Below, piece by piece: positions 1-9,983 of a stretch of DNA of 53,458 nucleotides. The translations under genes and the position numbers were made by a program. The DNA comes from Nanobdellati archaeon. GTDB lineage: Archaea > Nanobdellota > Nanobdellia > Woesearchaeales > GCA-2686295. A model generated the notes under the pieces. The model ran no database searches. It was given only the letters and a program-made list of their open reading frames with translations, and was not told the origin of the DNA. Each line of letters starts with the position of its first letter. Within the stretch, counting starts at the first letter, position 1. The stretch spans positions 1-53,458 of the forward strand of contig JACNFY010000015.1 of the NCBI GenBank assembly GCA_014384375.1, read 5' to 3'.

Positions 1-56
1 CCACCCTCCTAAACCTTTAATTAACAAAGTCATTTATTTATTTTGCGACAAACTCT
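1..56. repeat. Left copy of a 56-bp perfect terminal inverted repeat
   Basis: ccaccctcctaaacctttaattaacaaagtcatttatttattttgcgacaaactct is the exact reverse complement of 53403-53458; identity ends at base 57. Confidence 0.98.
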
Positions 57-90
57 ATTTTTAGATAAAATTTAAAAGAAAAAAACTTTT

Positions 91-2049
91 TTAGATTCTT
101 TCCTTTTTCAAAACTTCAACGACTTCAGGGTTTGCTAAGGTTGTTATGTTGCCGACATCTTCTGCTCCTGAAGCGATAGCCTTTAGAATCCTTCTCATGA
201 TCTTGCCGCTTCTGGTTTTTGGCAAAGAATCTGCAAATTGTATTTTGTCGGGTTTGGCAATCGGACCAATACTGCGAGCGACATGTTTCCTTAAAGTCTG
301 GACAAGCTCATCAGAACCTTTAAGGCCTTTTTTCAAGGTAACAAAAGCATACAAAGCATTTCCTTTGATGGGATGTGGTATTGGAACAACAGCTGACTCA
401 GAAACACCTTTATAACTAACCAATGCACTTTCGATCTCAGAAGTTCCTAATCTATGACCAGAAACATTAACAACATCATCGATACGACCCATAATCCAGA
501 AATAGCCATCCTTGTCTTTCTTTGCAGCGTCACCTGCAAAGTAAATGCCTCCTTTGAAATTGCTAAAATAAGTTTTTCTGAAACGTTCAGGATTCTTATA
601 CACAGTCCTCAACATACCAGGCCATGGCTGCTCTACGACAATGTATCCGCCTTCATCTGCTCTGGTTGGTTTGCCATCCTCTCTGTAGACATTTGCCTTT
701 ACACCGAAGAATGGGAAACAAGTAGATCCTGGCTTCAAATCCATAGCACCAGGTAATGGAGTAACCATTATACCGCCAGTCTCTGTCTGCCACCAAGTAT
801 CGACAATTGGACATTTTTTGTTACCAACAACGTTGTAGTACCACAACCATGCTTTGGGATTGATTGGTTCGCCAACACTACCTAAAAGTCTTAAGCTGGA
901 AAGATCGTGTTTCTTGACCCATTTATCACCGTATCTTTCAAGTGCTCTGATTGCTGTTGGTGCAGTATAGAAAATAGTAATCTTGTATTTCTCAACTATC
1001 TGCCAGAACCTGTCAGGGTTTGGATATGTTGGTATGCCCTCAAACATAACACTTGTCGCACCGTTTGCTAATGGGCCGTACACAATGTAGCTGTGACCAG
1101 TAATCCAACCAATATCTGCAGTGCACCAGTAGATGTCTTCTTCGTGATAGTCAAAAACGTATTTGAAGGTCAGGTATGTATACATTAAGTAGCCAGCAGT
1201 TGTGTGTACAACTCCTTTTGGCTTGCCGGTTGTTCCGCTTGTGTACAAGATGAATGAGATATCTTCAGAGTTCATCTTTGCAGCTTCGCAGTAATCTTTG
1301 ATATCTTTAGCTTTTAATTCATCTTGAAGCCACAAGTCTCGACCTCTCTTCATCTTGGTCTTTATGTTAAGTCTTTTGTTAACTAAAACGTACTTAATTG
1401 ATTTGCATGTGTTAATAATTTTGTCAACGCTATCTTTCATGTTGATAACCTTGTCTCCATGAAGGTTGACGTTGCTAGTTACCAGAATCTTTGCTCTGGA
1501 ATCATCAATTCTGTCTTTCAGGGATTGTGGGCTGAAGCCACCGAAGACAACGCTGTGGATTGCTCCGAGTCTGGTACAGGCCAGGATTCCTATTGCCAGT
1601 TCTGGAACCATTGGCATGTAGAAGCAGATCCTGTCGCCTTTCTTTATACCCCTTTTTTTCAGGACATTAGCAAACTTACATACTTCTTTGTAAAGCTGTT
1701 TGTAGGTGAATTTTTTTCCTTTGCCTTTATTGGCTTCCCAGATAAGAGCTGTCTTGTTACCTCTCTTTTCCAGGTGTCTGTCAAGGCAGTTGTAAGAAAT
1801 GTTAATCTTTCCGCCATCAAACCACTTGCATTCGAGTTTTGACTTGTTCCAGTAATAGACTTTGTTCCATTTCTTGAACCAATCTAATTGTTCAGCTTGT
1901 TTTGCCCAGAACTTATCAGGGGTTTTTATGGATTCGTTGTATAACTTTTTGTACTCTGCAAAGTTCTTTATATAGGCTTTCTTCCTGAAATTATACTTAG
2001 GAGGAATTTTCCTGGTCTCTTTTGCGACTGAATCTAGAACTTTTGTCAT
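91..2049 (-). CDS. acsA: AMP-forming acetyl-CoA synthetase
   Basis: 652 aa; YTSGTTGKPKGVVH, TWWQTETGG, and C-terminal PKTRSGKIMRRIL motifs. Confidence 0.97.
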   Translation of the reverse strand: MTKVLDSVAKETRKIPPKYNFRKKAYIKNFAEYKKLYNESIKTPDKFWAKQAEQLDWFKKWNKVYYWNKSKLECKWFDGGKINISYNCLDRHLEKRGNKTALIWEANKGKGKKFTYKQLYKEVCKFANVLKKRGIKKGDRICFYMPMVPELAIGILACTRLGAIHSVVFGGFSPQSLKDRIDDSRAKILVTSNVNLHGDKVINMKDSVDKIINTCKSIKYVLVNKRLNIKTKMKRGRDLWLQDELKAKDIKDYCEAAKMNSEDISFILYTSGTTGKPKGVVHTTAGYLMYTYLTFKYVFDYHEEDIYWCTADIGWITGHSYIVYGPLANGATSVMFEGIPTYPNPDRFWQIVEKYKITIFYTAPTAIRALERYGDKWVKKHDLSSLRLLGSVGEPINPKAWLWYYNVVGNKKCPIVDTWWQTETGGIMVTPLPGAMDLKPGSTCFPFFGVKANVYREDGKPTRADEGGYIVVEQPWPGMLRTVYKNPERFRKTYFSNFKGGIYFAGDAAKKDKDGYFWIMGRIDDVVNVSGHRLGTSEIESALVSYKGVSESAVVPIPHPIKGNALYAFVTLKKGLKGSDELVQTLRKHVARSIGPIAKPDKIQFADSLPKTRSGKIMRRILKAIASGAEDVGNITTLANPEVVEVLKKERI

Positions 2050-2120
2050 ATAAACACCTCTTGATAATATTAAGTCTCTAACTTGGGTATTTAAATTTTT
2101 TTATTTATAAAAAAATAGAT

Positions 2121-4694
2121 TTATATTTTTGCTTTGTATTTTTTCATCATTAGGGAATTGGTAACAACGCTTACGCTGCTGAATGCCATGGCTATTCCTG
2201 CGATGATTGGGTTTAACAGGAATCCTGTAAATGGATATAATGCGCCTGCTGCTAATGGAATTCCGAGACTGTTGTAGAAGAACGCCCAGAACAGGTTCTG
2301 CTTTATTTTTCTCATAGTATATCTTGACAGGTCCATAGCAACAACTACATCGCGTAAATCTTCCTTGATAAGAACTATATCGCCAGATTCTATGGCTACA
2401 TCTGTTCCGCTTCCTATTGCTATGCCAATATCTGCCTGTGTCAGTGCAGGAGCATCATTTATTCCATCACCGACCATGGCTACTTTCTTGCCTTCCTCCT
2501 GCAGTTTCTTGATTTCATTGGCCTTGTCTTGTGGCAGCACTTCTGACAGCACTCTTTTCATTCCCAGTTGTTTAGCGATGGCTTCTGCTGTTCTTTTGTT
2601 ATCACCAGTTATCATTATAGATTCAACATCCATGTCGTTTAATACTTTGATGGCTTCTTTTGAGAATTCTTTCAATGTGTCTGCAACTGCAACTATACCT
2701 GCAATATTATTATCTATGGCTATAAGCATAGCTGTTTTTCCTTCAGTTTCAAGTCTTTCAAGGTCTTCTGATGCGTTTCTGTAATCAATCTTTTTTTCTT
2801 CCATTAACTTTCGGTTTCCAAGATCTATTAGCAGGTTTTTGTATGTTACTTCAATACCTTTTCCAGTTATGGAATTAAATTTATCTGGGTCTTCTAGGTA
2901 TAGTTTTTTCTCTTTAGCATTATTTACTATTGCTTCACCAAGAGGATGCTCAGAGTTCTTTTCTGCAACAGCGGCATATAATAATAACTCCTTCTCATCA
3001 TATTTTGAAGTGCTTATGATATCAGTTACCTGCGGCTCGCCTTTAGTCAAAGTACCTGTTTTGTCAAACACTATTGTATTGACTTTATTAGCCATCTGAA
3101 GGCTTTCTGCATTCTTGAACAATATTCCGTTTTCAGCTCCTTTTCCAGTACCGACCATTATGGCAGTAGGAGTTGCCAGTCCTAAAGCGCATGGACAAGC
3201 TATTATTAACACTGCTACGAATATTGTTAGCGCAAAAGCCATTCCACCAAAGAAGTACCATATGATGCTGGATACAACTCCAATGGTGACAACGACAGGG
3301 ACAAAATATGAAGAAATTATATCAGCTAATTTTTGTATGGGAGCCTTGCTTCCCTGGGCTTCTTCAACCATTTTTATGATTTGTGCAAGCGCTGTTTCAG
3401 AACCAACTTTCGTGGCTTTGAACTTGAAGCTGCCTGTCTTGTTGATAGTGGCTCCGATAACATTCGAACTCACTATTTTCTCAACAGGGATGCTTTCTCC
3501 TGATATCATACTTTCGTCAATGCTTGAATGTCCTTCTGTTATAATTCCATCAACTGGAACTTTTTGACCTGGTTTAACTATAACTATATCTCCAACTATT
3601 ACCTCATCAATTGAAACTTCTATCTCTTTTCCATTTCTTATTACAAGAGCTGTTTTCGCTGACAACCCCATTAATTTCTTTATTGCTTCGCTTGTTTTCC
3701 CTTTTGCCTTTGCTTCCAAGTATCGTCCAAGCAATATGAATGCAATAAGTATTCCAGCTACTTCGAAGTATAGCTGCTCAATGTTTCCGACTAATGAGCT
3801 GTAAATGCTGTAAACATATGCAGCACCTGTACCTATTGCCACGAGGGTGTCCATGTTAGCAGTTTTTGCCTTAATGACTGATCTAAAACCTTTATAGAAG
3901 AATTCGTAACCTACTAGCATTATTGGTGTTGTTATTATGAACTGGATCAATGCCATGTATCTTTCTATAAATAGTGCTATTGGCAACCCAATGTGTGGCG
4001 CCATCGCAAAGTAAAGCAACGGCAAAGATAGAACCATAGCTATAGTGGTTTTGTATTTTAAGTTCCTTATCTCTCTTTTACGAGCTTTTTTCTCCTCGTC
4101 TTGACTGTCAGTGTCAAGGAAGTTATCATAGCCTGCATCTTTTATAGTTTCCCTGATTTTATTAGAACTAATGACGTTGGGATTATATTCTATTGTGGCT
4201 TTCTCTGTTGGCAACAACTCCTTTGATTCTATGCCTTTGAGTTTATCTAAAGCAGAACCTACAATGCTAATGCAATGAGGGTTGTCCATTCCTATGACTT
4301 TCAGCTTTAGAACATTGCCTTCAGATTTTTCTTTTACAACATTGTAGCCTGTGTCTTCAATGGTTTTTTCAAGTTCTTCTTTAGAAACATCTTTGGGATT
4401 ATACTCCACTAATGCTTTTTGAGATGCTAGATTCACTGAAGCATTCTTAACACCTTTATTTTTCTTCAATGCGTTTTCAATTGTAGAAACGCAACTTGCA
4501 CAATGCATTCCATCAATATTAATTGTGCACTTTTCACTTCCATGACTTGTTTCAGCGTGATGTTTTTCAGTTTTTCCTGTAAATGAATCATAGCAATGCT
4601 TGCTGCAGAAGTAAAATGTTTCTCCATCCTTCTCTGCTTTGAACTTTGCAGTGTCAGAATCTACTTCCATTCCGCATACTGGATCTTTAACCAT
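2121..4694 (-). CDS. copA: Cu+-type P1B ATPase with N-terminal YHS domain and two HMA domains
   Basis: YHS (KDPVCGMEV...FCSKHC), HMA GMHCASC, degenerate HMA GMDNPHC, CPC motif (ACPCALGLATP), DKTGTLT, GDGINDAPAL. Confidence 0.95.
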   Translation of the reverse strand: MVKDPVCGMEVDSDTAKFKAEKDGETFYFCSKHCYDSFTGKTEKHHAETSHGSEKCTINIDGMHCASCVSTIENALKKNKGVKNASVNLASQKALVEYNPKDVSKEELEKTIEDTGYNVVKEKSEGNVLKLKVIGMDNPHCISIVGSALDKLKGIESKELLPTEKATIEYNPNVISSNKIRETIKDAGYDNFLDTDSQDEEKKARKREIRNLKYKTTIAMVLSLPLLYFAMAPHIGLPIALFIERYMALIQFIITTPIMLVGYEFFYKGFRSVIKAKTANMDTLVAIGTGAAYVYSIYSSLVGNIEQLYFEVAGILIAFILLGRYLEAKAKGKTSEAIKKLMGLSAKTALVIRNGKEIEVSIDEVIVGDIVIVKPGQKVPVDGIITEGHSSIDESMISGESIPVEKIVSSNVIGATINKTGSFKFKATKVGSETALAQIIKMVEEAQGSKAPIQKLADIISSYFVPVVVTIGVVSSIIWYFFGGMAFALTIFVAVLIIACPCALGLATPTAIMVGTGKGAENGILFKNAESLQMANKVNTIVFDKTGTLTKGEPQVTDIISTSKYDEKELLLYAAVAEKNSEHPLGEAIVNNAKEKKLYLEDPDKFNSITGKGIEVTYKNLLIDLGNRKLMEEKKIDYRNASEDLERLETEGKTAMLIAIDNNIAGIVAVADTLKEFSKEAIKVLNDMDVESIMITGDNKRTAEAIAKQLGMKRVLSEVLPQDKANEIKKLQEEGKKVAMVGDGINDAPALTQADIGIAIGSGTDVAIESGDIVLIKEDLRDVVVAMDLSRYTMRKIKQNLFWAFFYNSLGIPLAAGALYPFTGFLLNPIIAGIAMAFSSVSVVTNSLMMKKYKAKI

Positions 4695-4760
4695 ATCTTT
4701 TACCTCTTAATATCTAACTTCATTGTGATTGATTTTTTATATTTTTTTAATTTCATCACC

Positions 4761-5006
4761 TTAATGACACTTACTGTTTTCTTTACTTTTTGAGTTAGTA
4801 TGCATGTCTTTCATCATGAAGTAATGCATAAGAGGACATAGCAGGAGTATGAACCAAAATAGGTAAGAGCTGCTTAAGCCAAAAAAATATACTGCTATAA
4901 CTAATAAAATCAGGGGTGCACCACAGCAAACAATCATCATCAAGCCATGGTTGTGCTTTGATTTTTTAGTTTCTTCTTTCATGTTATCCTCCTTAAATCG
5001 CTTCAT
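4761..5006 (-). CDS. Small membrane protein, DUF2933-like
   Basis: 81 aa, two hydrophobic segments, His/Met/Cys-rich tail; overlaps the upstream gene. Confidence 0.55.
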   Translation of the reverse strand: MKRFKEDNMKEETKKSKHNHGLMMIVCCGAPLILLVIAVYFFGLSSSYLFWFILLLCPLMHYFMMKDMHTNSKSKENSKCH

Positions 5007-6012
5007 ATTTTTTCAAAGCCCATTTTGCAATAGGTTTCATACTTAAAAATTTAGTCACAAAATTCAATTTCCAATTAGGTGAGTGTGACATTCTTCTTTG
5101 CGCTTTTAGCAAGTAGTCATAATACTTTTTATTCTTAAGGCAAAAATATGAATATCTTCTTGAACCTTCCTCTAAAGAGATTTTACCTTCTATAATCTGC
5201 TGTGCTATCCTACCGCAATATTTGCCAGCTCTTATTGCGGGTCTTATGCCTTCTACGGTTAGAGGTAATACGTTTCCTGCTGCATCGCCAACCACAAATA
5301 TGTTGTCTATAGTGGGCTTTCTTAAGTAATGCGGTATATAGTTGCCATGTGCTCCATTTAACTTTAGACCATAACTGCTCACAAAGTTTTTTAGTGATTG
5401 CATCAGCCTAGGATTTTTCCCATAGCTCCCTACTCCAAGCCTTGAATTTTCTCCTGCTGGAAAAAGCCACCCCATACCGTTCTCAATAATCTTTTCATCT
5501 ACAAAAAATCTCAGTTTGTTATCCTTATAAGGGATTTCAGTTTCTATAGCAACACTTAACTTTTTTTTATCAACAAATCTTTTGTCAATGGAACTTGCAA
5601 GTATAGCAGACCATCCTGAACAATCAACGTAAATCTTGGCTTTGTACTTTCTCTTATCTGTTATAATCGCTCCTTCTTTTAGCCCAGACACATTTTCTTT
5701 TCTGAATTCAGCATCACTTTGTTTGAAGAACTGATTGCAAAATATAGAATAATCAATTGTGCAGAATTCGTCAGCCAAAGGTATATGATGAATTTTATTT
5801 TTTGCTGTATGAAGAGTAGCAGCATCAAAAGTCTGGAGTATCGATTTTTCAAGTCTAATACTTTCTACAAATTTAACTATGGTCCCGCATGCAGAAGTTA
5901 CATTTGTTCCAATATCCTTCCTATCAAGTAGAAGCACATTGCTTTTCAATTCACTTGCTACAGCTAGTCCTGCAAAGCTTGCTCCAACTATGATTATGTC
6001 AAATTCTTCCAT
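4993..6012 (-). CDS. FAD-dependent oxidoreductase, geranylgeranyl reductase-like family
   Basis: N-terminal DIIIVGASFAGLAVASEL dinucleotide-binding fold and VGDAAGNVLPLTVEGIRPAIRAG motif. Confidence 0.85.
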   Translation of the reverse strand: MEEFDIIIVGASFAGLAVASELKSNVLLLDRKDIGTNVTSACGTIVKFVESIRLEKSILQTFDAATLHTAKNKIHHIPLADEFCTIDYSIFCNQFFKQSDAEFRKENVSGLKEGAIITDKRKYKAKIYVDCSGWSAILASSIDKRFVDKKKLSVAIETEIPYKDNKLRFFVDEKIIENGMGWLFPAGENSRLGVGSYGKNPRLMQSLKNFVSSYGLKLNGAHGNYIPHYLRKPTIDNIFVVGDAAGNVLPLTVEGIRPAIRAGKYCGRIAQQIIEGKISLEEGSRRYSYFCLKNKKYYDYLLKAQRRMSHSPNWKLNFVTKFLSMKPIAKWALKKYEAI

Positions 6013-6028
6013 TTTTATTATTTTAAAT

Positions 6029-6715
6029 CTAAATCATTATCAATAGTATGATGAATAAAGCCATTCCGACTAAAAAGTACTTTGGGTCGCCCTCTTTTTG
6101 CTCAGGCAAAATATCTTTTATTATTATGTAAAAAAGCGCTCCTATCACGAATCCCAATATGCCATAATAAACACTTTGTGTGACCCCAATATAGTACGCT
6201 ATTAAAATACCTATAATTGTTGAGCTAGATACTGTGATTCTTATATACTTATTTACTTTTATATCCTCATGTAATTCCTTGGACGAGGCAGAGCTTATTG
6301 TAGAGTGAAATAGGATTGGTATAAGGAATAATGTTCCTGCTTTTAAACTTGATTCCATCAGATAGTATAACACTGCGCCTATAATGAGGTAATATACAAA
6401 AAATCCGAAAGTATGAATGTGCTTTAGCCTTTCAAACAACTCTTCCTTGTTTGAGTGTTGATAGACATATTTCTCAAGCAAATGAAAAATAGAAAAACCA
6501 ATTAGGATTGAAACATAGCTTATCGTTCTTAATTTCTCTATGTTTTCCTCATGAATTTGTGGTAGCAACTCTAAAAATAAATACGTTATTGATATTCCGG
6601 CAGCAAACGACAGTATCTTGTCTTTATATTTAATAAATTTTAAACTGATATAATCACTTAGGTAATGAAGTATCCAGATAAAAGCTCCATAAGATAATAT
6701 TATTAAAATATTCAT
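6029..6715 (-). CDS. ZIP-like multi-pass membrane protein
   Basis: 228 aa, ~7-8 hydrophobic segments, 'LELLPQIHEEN' motif; family inferred. Confidence 0.5.
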   Translation of the reverse strand: MNILIILSYGAFIWILHYLSDYISLKFIKYKDKILSFAAGISITYLFLELLPQIHEENIEKLRTISYVSILIGFSIFHLLEKYVYQHSNKEELFERLKHIHTFGFFVYYLIIGAVLYYLMESSLKAGTLFLIPILFHSTISSASSKELHEDIKVNKYIRITVSSSTIIGILIAYYIGVTQSVYYGILGFVIGALFYIIIKDILPEQKEGDPKYFLVGMALFIILLIMI

Positions 6716-6721
6716 CTGACT

Positions 6722-6916
6722 TTACCCGCAGCAGCACCCACCTTTTTTTTGGGATCTATTCTTTATTTCTTCATTGTATTTGTTTATGTGTTCTTCGCTA
6801 CAGAAAGGTCTGTTAAACGTTCCTACATATCCTATAATCTTTATATTTGCGAATTGTTCCTGTCCTTTATCTATTTTTTCTCTGCAGTACATACATTTTT
6901 TTCTGAACAAACTCAT
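6722..6916 (-). CDS. Small Cys-rich putative metal-binding protein
   Basis: 64 aa; CMYC and FCSEEH motifs, C-terminal GGCCCG. Confidence 0.6.
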   Translation of the reverse strand: MSLFRKKCMYCREKIDKGQEQFANIKIIGYVGTFNRPFCSEEHINKYNEEIKNRSQKKGGCCCG

Positions 6917-6933
6917 TTTGTTTACCTCAAGAG

Positions 6934-7161
6934 TTATAATTTTAATTTTGCTCTTAACTCCTCTTCTCTTGGTACGCCTGTGAATTCTAATTTTTCATTA
7001 ATTACGATGCCAGGAGAGGTCATTACTTGGTATTTCTGCAATATTGCAGGATTCTTTGCAATATCAATAACTTCGTATTTGACTTTCATCTCATCCAGCA
7101 TTCTTTCTACTCTTGCGCAGTTTCCGCATCCAGGCGTTGTTAATATTTGGACTTTTGTCAT
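6934..7161 (-). CDS. Thioredoxin/glutaredoxin-like small redox protein
   Basis: 75 aa; VQILTTPGCGNCARVERML, cis-Pro SPGIVIN. Confidence 0.85.
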   Translation of the reverse strand: MTKVQILTTPGCGNCARVERMLDEMKVKYEVIDIAKNPAILQKYQVMTSPGIVINEKLEFTGVPREEELRAKLKL

Positions 7162-7192
7162 TCTCTTATATCTCCGTTTTATTCTTTTCGCT

Positions 7193-7327
7193 TAAGAATT
7201 GTTTAGGATTGCTATTAAAAGCCCATTGACAGCTTGGACTGCAAAAGTAGTATGTCTTTCCCTTGTAATCTGCTTTTGCAGCTTTCTTCTCATCAACGTC
7301 CATGTTGCATACAGGGTCTTTAGCCAT
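7193..7327 (-). CDS. Small stand-alone YHS-domain protein (44 aa)
   Basis: Not in the supplied ORF track (below length cutoff). Hand translation: MAKDPVCNMDVDEKKAAKADYKGKTYYFCSPSCQWAFNSNPKHS*; overlaps the stop of the upstream CcdA-like gene by 8 nt. Confidence 0.85.
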
Positions 7328-8309
7328 TAGCATCACCTCTGTTTTTTTTCTTATAATAGTTCCACACTATCGGAATCACAATTAGCAGAAGCAAAAACCA
7401 AGGAGCAGTTTCATGAGGTATAAAGTCTTTAGGACCTTCATGTTCATGAGCTTCTTTCATTAATTCTGCAGGCAACCCTGTTGATTTGACAAATTTGTTC
7501 CATCCTTCATGGACAATGGTTTCTTCGTACCATTCATGAGCTCCACCCATAATAAATATCACTGCTCCTAAAATAACAAGTGACCAGCCTATTACTTTCT
7601 TAACTTTTCTTTGATGTTTAAGAATAGAGCTTGTTGCGTTAATTCCCATGATTCCTAAAATGGATAAGAAGATGAGCGGAGTTGCCCTTCCTAAGCCATG
7701 AACAAACCCCATCCAGCCTCCAAATAATGCGCTTCCTTTTACAGCGATATCTCCTAGAAGGATGTAAAATAATGGGTTTGGGCAACCGACTCCTGCATTT
7801 CCCAGGAATAACCCTAAGAAGAACGCTTTGGCATAATCTTTCCTTTTTTCAATGAATTGTGGTGTTCTTGCAAATGAAGGCAGTTTAAGTTTGAGAATGT
7901 TTAATTCTGAAAGTCCAAACAGTAAAGCAGCGGCTCCTCCGACCATGAACAAGATTTTGCTCACTGTTCCTGCTTGGCTAGCTGCTTCATCTAATCCTAT
8001 TATGTTCCCTGCAATAGCAATAAATAAGCCGTAAAGTGCGATAGTTATGGATAATCCTAACCCGAATAGTAACGCCATGAAAAAACCTTTTTTATACCCT
8101 TTTCCCATACTAAAAGGGACTATAATAAATGCCAAAGGTAGAGTGCATGGAAGAACAATCATGGAAATGCCTGCTACATATGCAAATGCTAAATCTACTG
8201 TGTTCTTTGACATTGCAAAGAGATATAATACACTAATAGTTATTAGAATAAATAGTCCTAATGCTATGCTACCAAAGAGTTTTCTATTTGTATCTTTTTC
8301 CATTTTCAC
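7320..8309 (-). CDS. CcdA/DsbD-like thiol-disulfide transmembrane protein
   Basis: 329 aa polytopic; P-rich/Cys TM segments (MIVLPCTLPLAF, GNAGVGCPNPLFYIL). Confidence 0.8.
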   Translation of the reverse strand: MKMEKDTNRKLFGSIALGLFILITISVLYLFAMSKNTVDLAFAYVAGISMIVLPCTLPLAFIIVPFSMGKGYKKGFFMALLFGLGLSITIALYGLFIAIAGNIIGLDEAASQAGTVSKILFMVGGAAALLFGLSELNILKLKLPSFARTPQFIEKRKDYAKAFFLGLFLGNAGVGCPNPLFYILLGDIAVKGSALFGGWMGFVHGLGRATPLIFLSILGIMGINATSSILKHQRKVKKVIGWSLVILGAVIFIMGGAHEWYEETIVHEGWNKFVKSTGLPAELMKEAHEHEGPKDFIPHETAPWFLLLLIVIPIVWNYYKKKNRGDANG

Positions 8310-8439
8310 ATATACCTTATTTTATTAACTGACTTTAATAGGATTAAAAACATCTCTTTCACAAAAAATCCGAAGTCTTTTTCGCGTTCAGTTCCCTTTC
8401 AATAATTTTTTTTCTTAATGACATCCGCCAATCATTTTC

Positions 8440-9168
8440 CTAACCTCCTTTAATTCCTTTGTAAACAAAAAAGTAATAATATAGTCTATTTTTATCCTTG
8501 TATATCTTTGCTGTTCCTTCAGACTGCAATCTCATAAAATGTTCAAATAGTAAGGGGAGTGTTTTGTTTGCCAATTCTTTGGTAAAGTAGGTTTTTGATT
8601 TACCTATTACTTCAGCCTTAAATTCATATTTACTGAATGTCTTGATTATTTTGTCTTTGTTTGTGATAGATGCCCCGTTTAAATATAACTCTCCACCCTT
8701 TTTTAGTCGGCTGCTTGCCTGCTTTATAGCCTTGCAAAGGTGCTTTGTACCGTCCCATCCGCCATAAGTCAAAGGCTTTTCCTTCTTGAAATAAGGGATT
8801 TGGGGCAGGTTTGCTATGATCACATCGAACTTGCTCTTGACATTTGTTAACAGGTCACTTTTGACAAGCCTGACATTCTTGACAGTGTTCATTTTACAGT
8901 TCTTCAGAAAAGGTTTCTCAGTTTTTTCATCTATTTCTATACTGACTATTCTTTTAGCTCCCAATTTTGAAGCTACTATTGTCAAGGCTCCGCTACCAGT
9001 ACCGACATCACAAACATGATTGCCTTTATTTATATTAATTGAATTAGCCATTAATCTGGTGAATTTGTCAGGTTTATATGTAGATTCATTTACAACAAAT
9101 TTTAATTTAATCCCTTGATATTCTCTTTTTATGATTTTGTAATTATCTGACATCTTTTTTCTCTTCAA
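8440..9168 (-). CDS. Class I SAM-dependent methyltransferase
   Basis: VCDVGTGSGALTIVASKLGAKRIVSIEID and IIANLPQIPY motifs. Confidence 0.88.
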   Translation of the reverse strand: MKRKKMSDNYKIIKREYQGIKLKFVVNESTYKPDKFTRLMANSININKGNHVCDVGTGSGALTIVASKLGAKRIVSIEIDEKTEKPFLKNCKMNTVKNVRLVKSDLLTNVKSKFDVIIANLPQIPYFKKEKPLTYGGWDGTKHLCKAIKQASSRLKKGGELYLNGASITNKDKIIKTFSKYEFKAEVIGKSKTYFTKELANKTLPLLFEHFMRLQSEGTAKIYKDKNRLYYYFFVYKGIKGG

Positions 9169-9256
9169 GTGTGTTATATTAATTTCTATATAGTATCTTC
9201 TTTGAAACTTTTTTTCTACGTTTTGTTAACTGCTTATTTACACTCAGTTACTTTTT

Positions 9257-9502
9257 TTATACAAATTTGTTGTACAACCACACAAGCGCGTAAAGTGATA
9301 TGAAACCAATCACAGCAGCTTCAATCATCCCTGCTATTATCCCGCCGATGCTCAGCGAGAAAAACATATGCCATTTTTGCATCATCTCTGCAGTGTCTGT
9401 ATAGACGCCTATGTTTCCAAATATTCCTAGCAACAGCATTCCTGCTGCTGAAATTATTGCGCTGGCATAGCCAAGAGCTAAAGCGTTTAGTTTTTCAGCC
9501 AT
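9257..9502 (-). CDS. Small two-TM membrane protein
   Basis: 81 aa hydrophobic protein directly after the ArsR-like gene (2-nt gap). Confidence 0.6.
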   Translation of the reverse strand: MAEKLNALALGYASAIISAAGMLLLGIFGNIGVYTDTAEMMQKWHMFFSLSIGGIIAGMIEAAVIGFISLYALVWLYNKFV

Positions 9503-9503
9503 T

Positions 9504-9839
9504 TTAATACCTCCTTTTATTTTTTATCTTGCAGCATTCCTTGCATTTGGTTTTGCCGTTGAAGTGATCGAATGCATCTCTTAATATGCACCAGCAAAAC
9601 GAGTCTGATAGTTGAAATCTTTTTTCCCTTCCTTTCTTTTCATAAATAACTATGTCTAAATCGCTCAGCTGCCTTAGCTGGTGTGATATCGCTGAAAGAG
9701 TTAATTTATCTTTCCCAACAGCTTCATAAATTTCATTTACTGTTTTTGGTTCTTTTGTTAAGCTTACAAGCATCTTTAATCTGGTCTCGTCTGCCAGACT
9801 TGAGAAAAACCGTAGTATTTTCTTGTTGATTTGCTTCAT
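9504..9839 (-). CDS. ArsR-family winged-helix regulator
   Basis: RFFSSLADETRLKMLVSLTKEPKTVNEIYEAVGKDKLTLSAISHQLRQLSDLDIV. Confidence 0.88.
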   Translation of the reverse strand: MKQINKKILRFFSSLADETRLKMLVSLTKEPKTVNEIYEAVGKDKLTLSAISHQLRQLSDLDIVIYEKKGREKRFQLSDSFCWCILRDAFDHFNGKTKCKECCKIKNKRRY

Positions 9840-9983
9840 AGAATAGTTGAATGGTTGCTCAACTATTTAAATGTTTTGGTTTGAAGTTGAAAGATTAAAT
9901 GTTATTCTCTCAAACATATATCTCCACTTTCATCCCTTCCTATATGACAAGTAATATAAACAATTTCTAATAAACCATTCTCT

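Noticed and set aside
1459-1842. 127-aa plus-strand ORF in acsA
   Set aside because: Shadow ORF; acsA identity is certain
3115-3567. 150-aa plus-strand ORF inside copA
   Set aside because: Shadow of a conserved ATPase; composition is a by-product of the opposite frame
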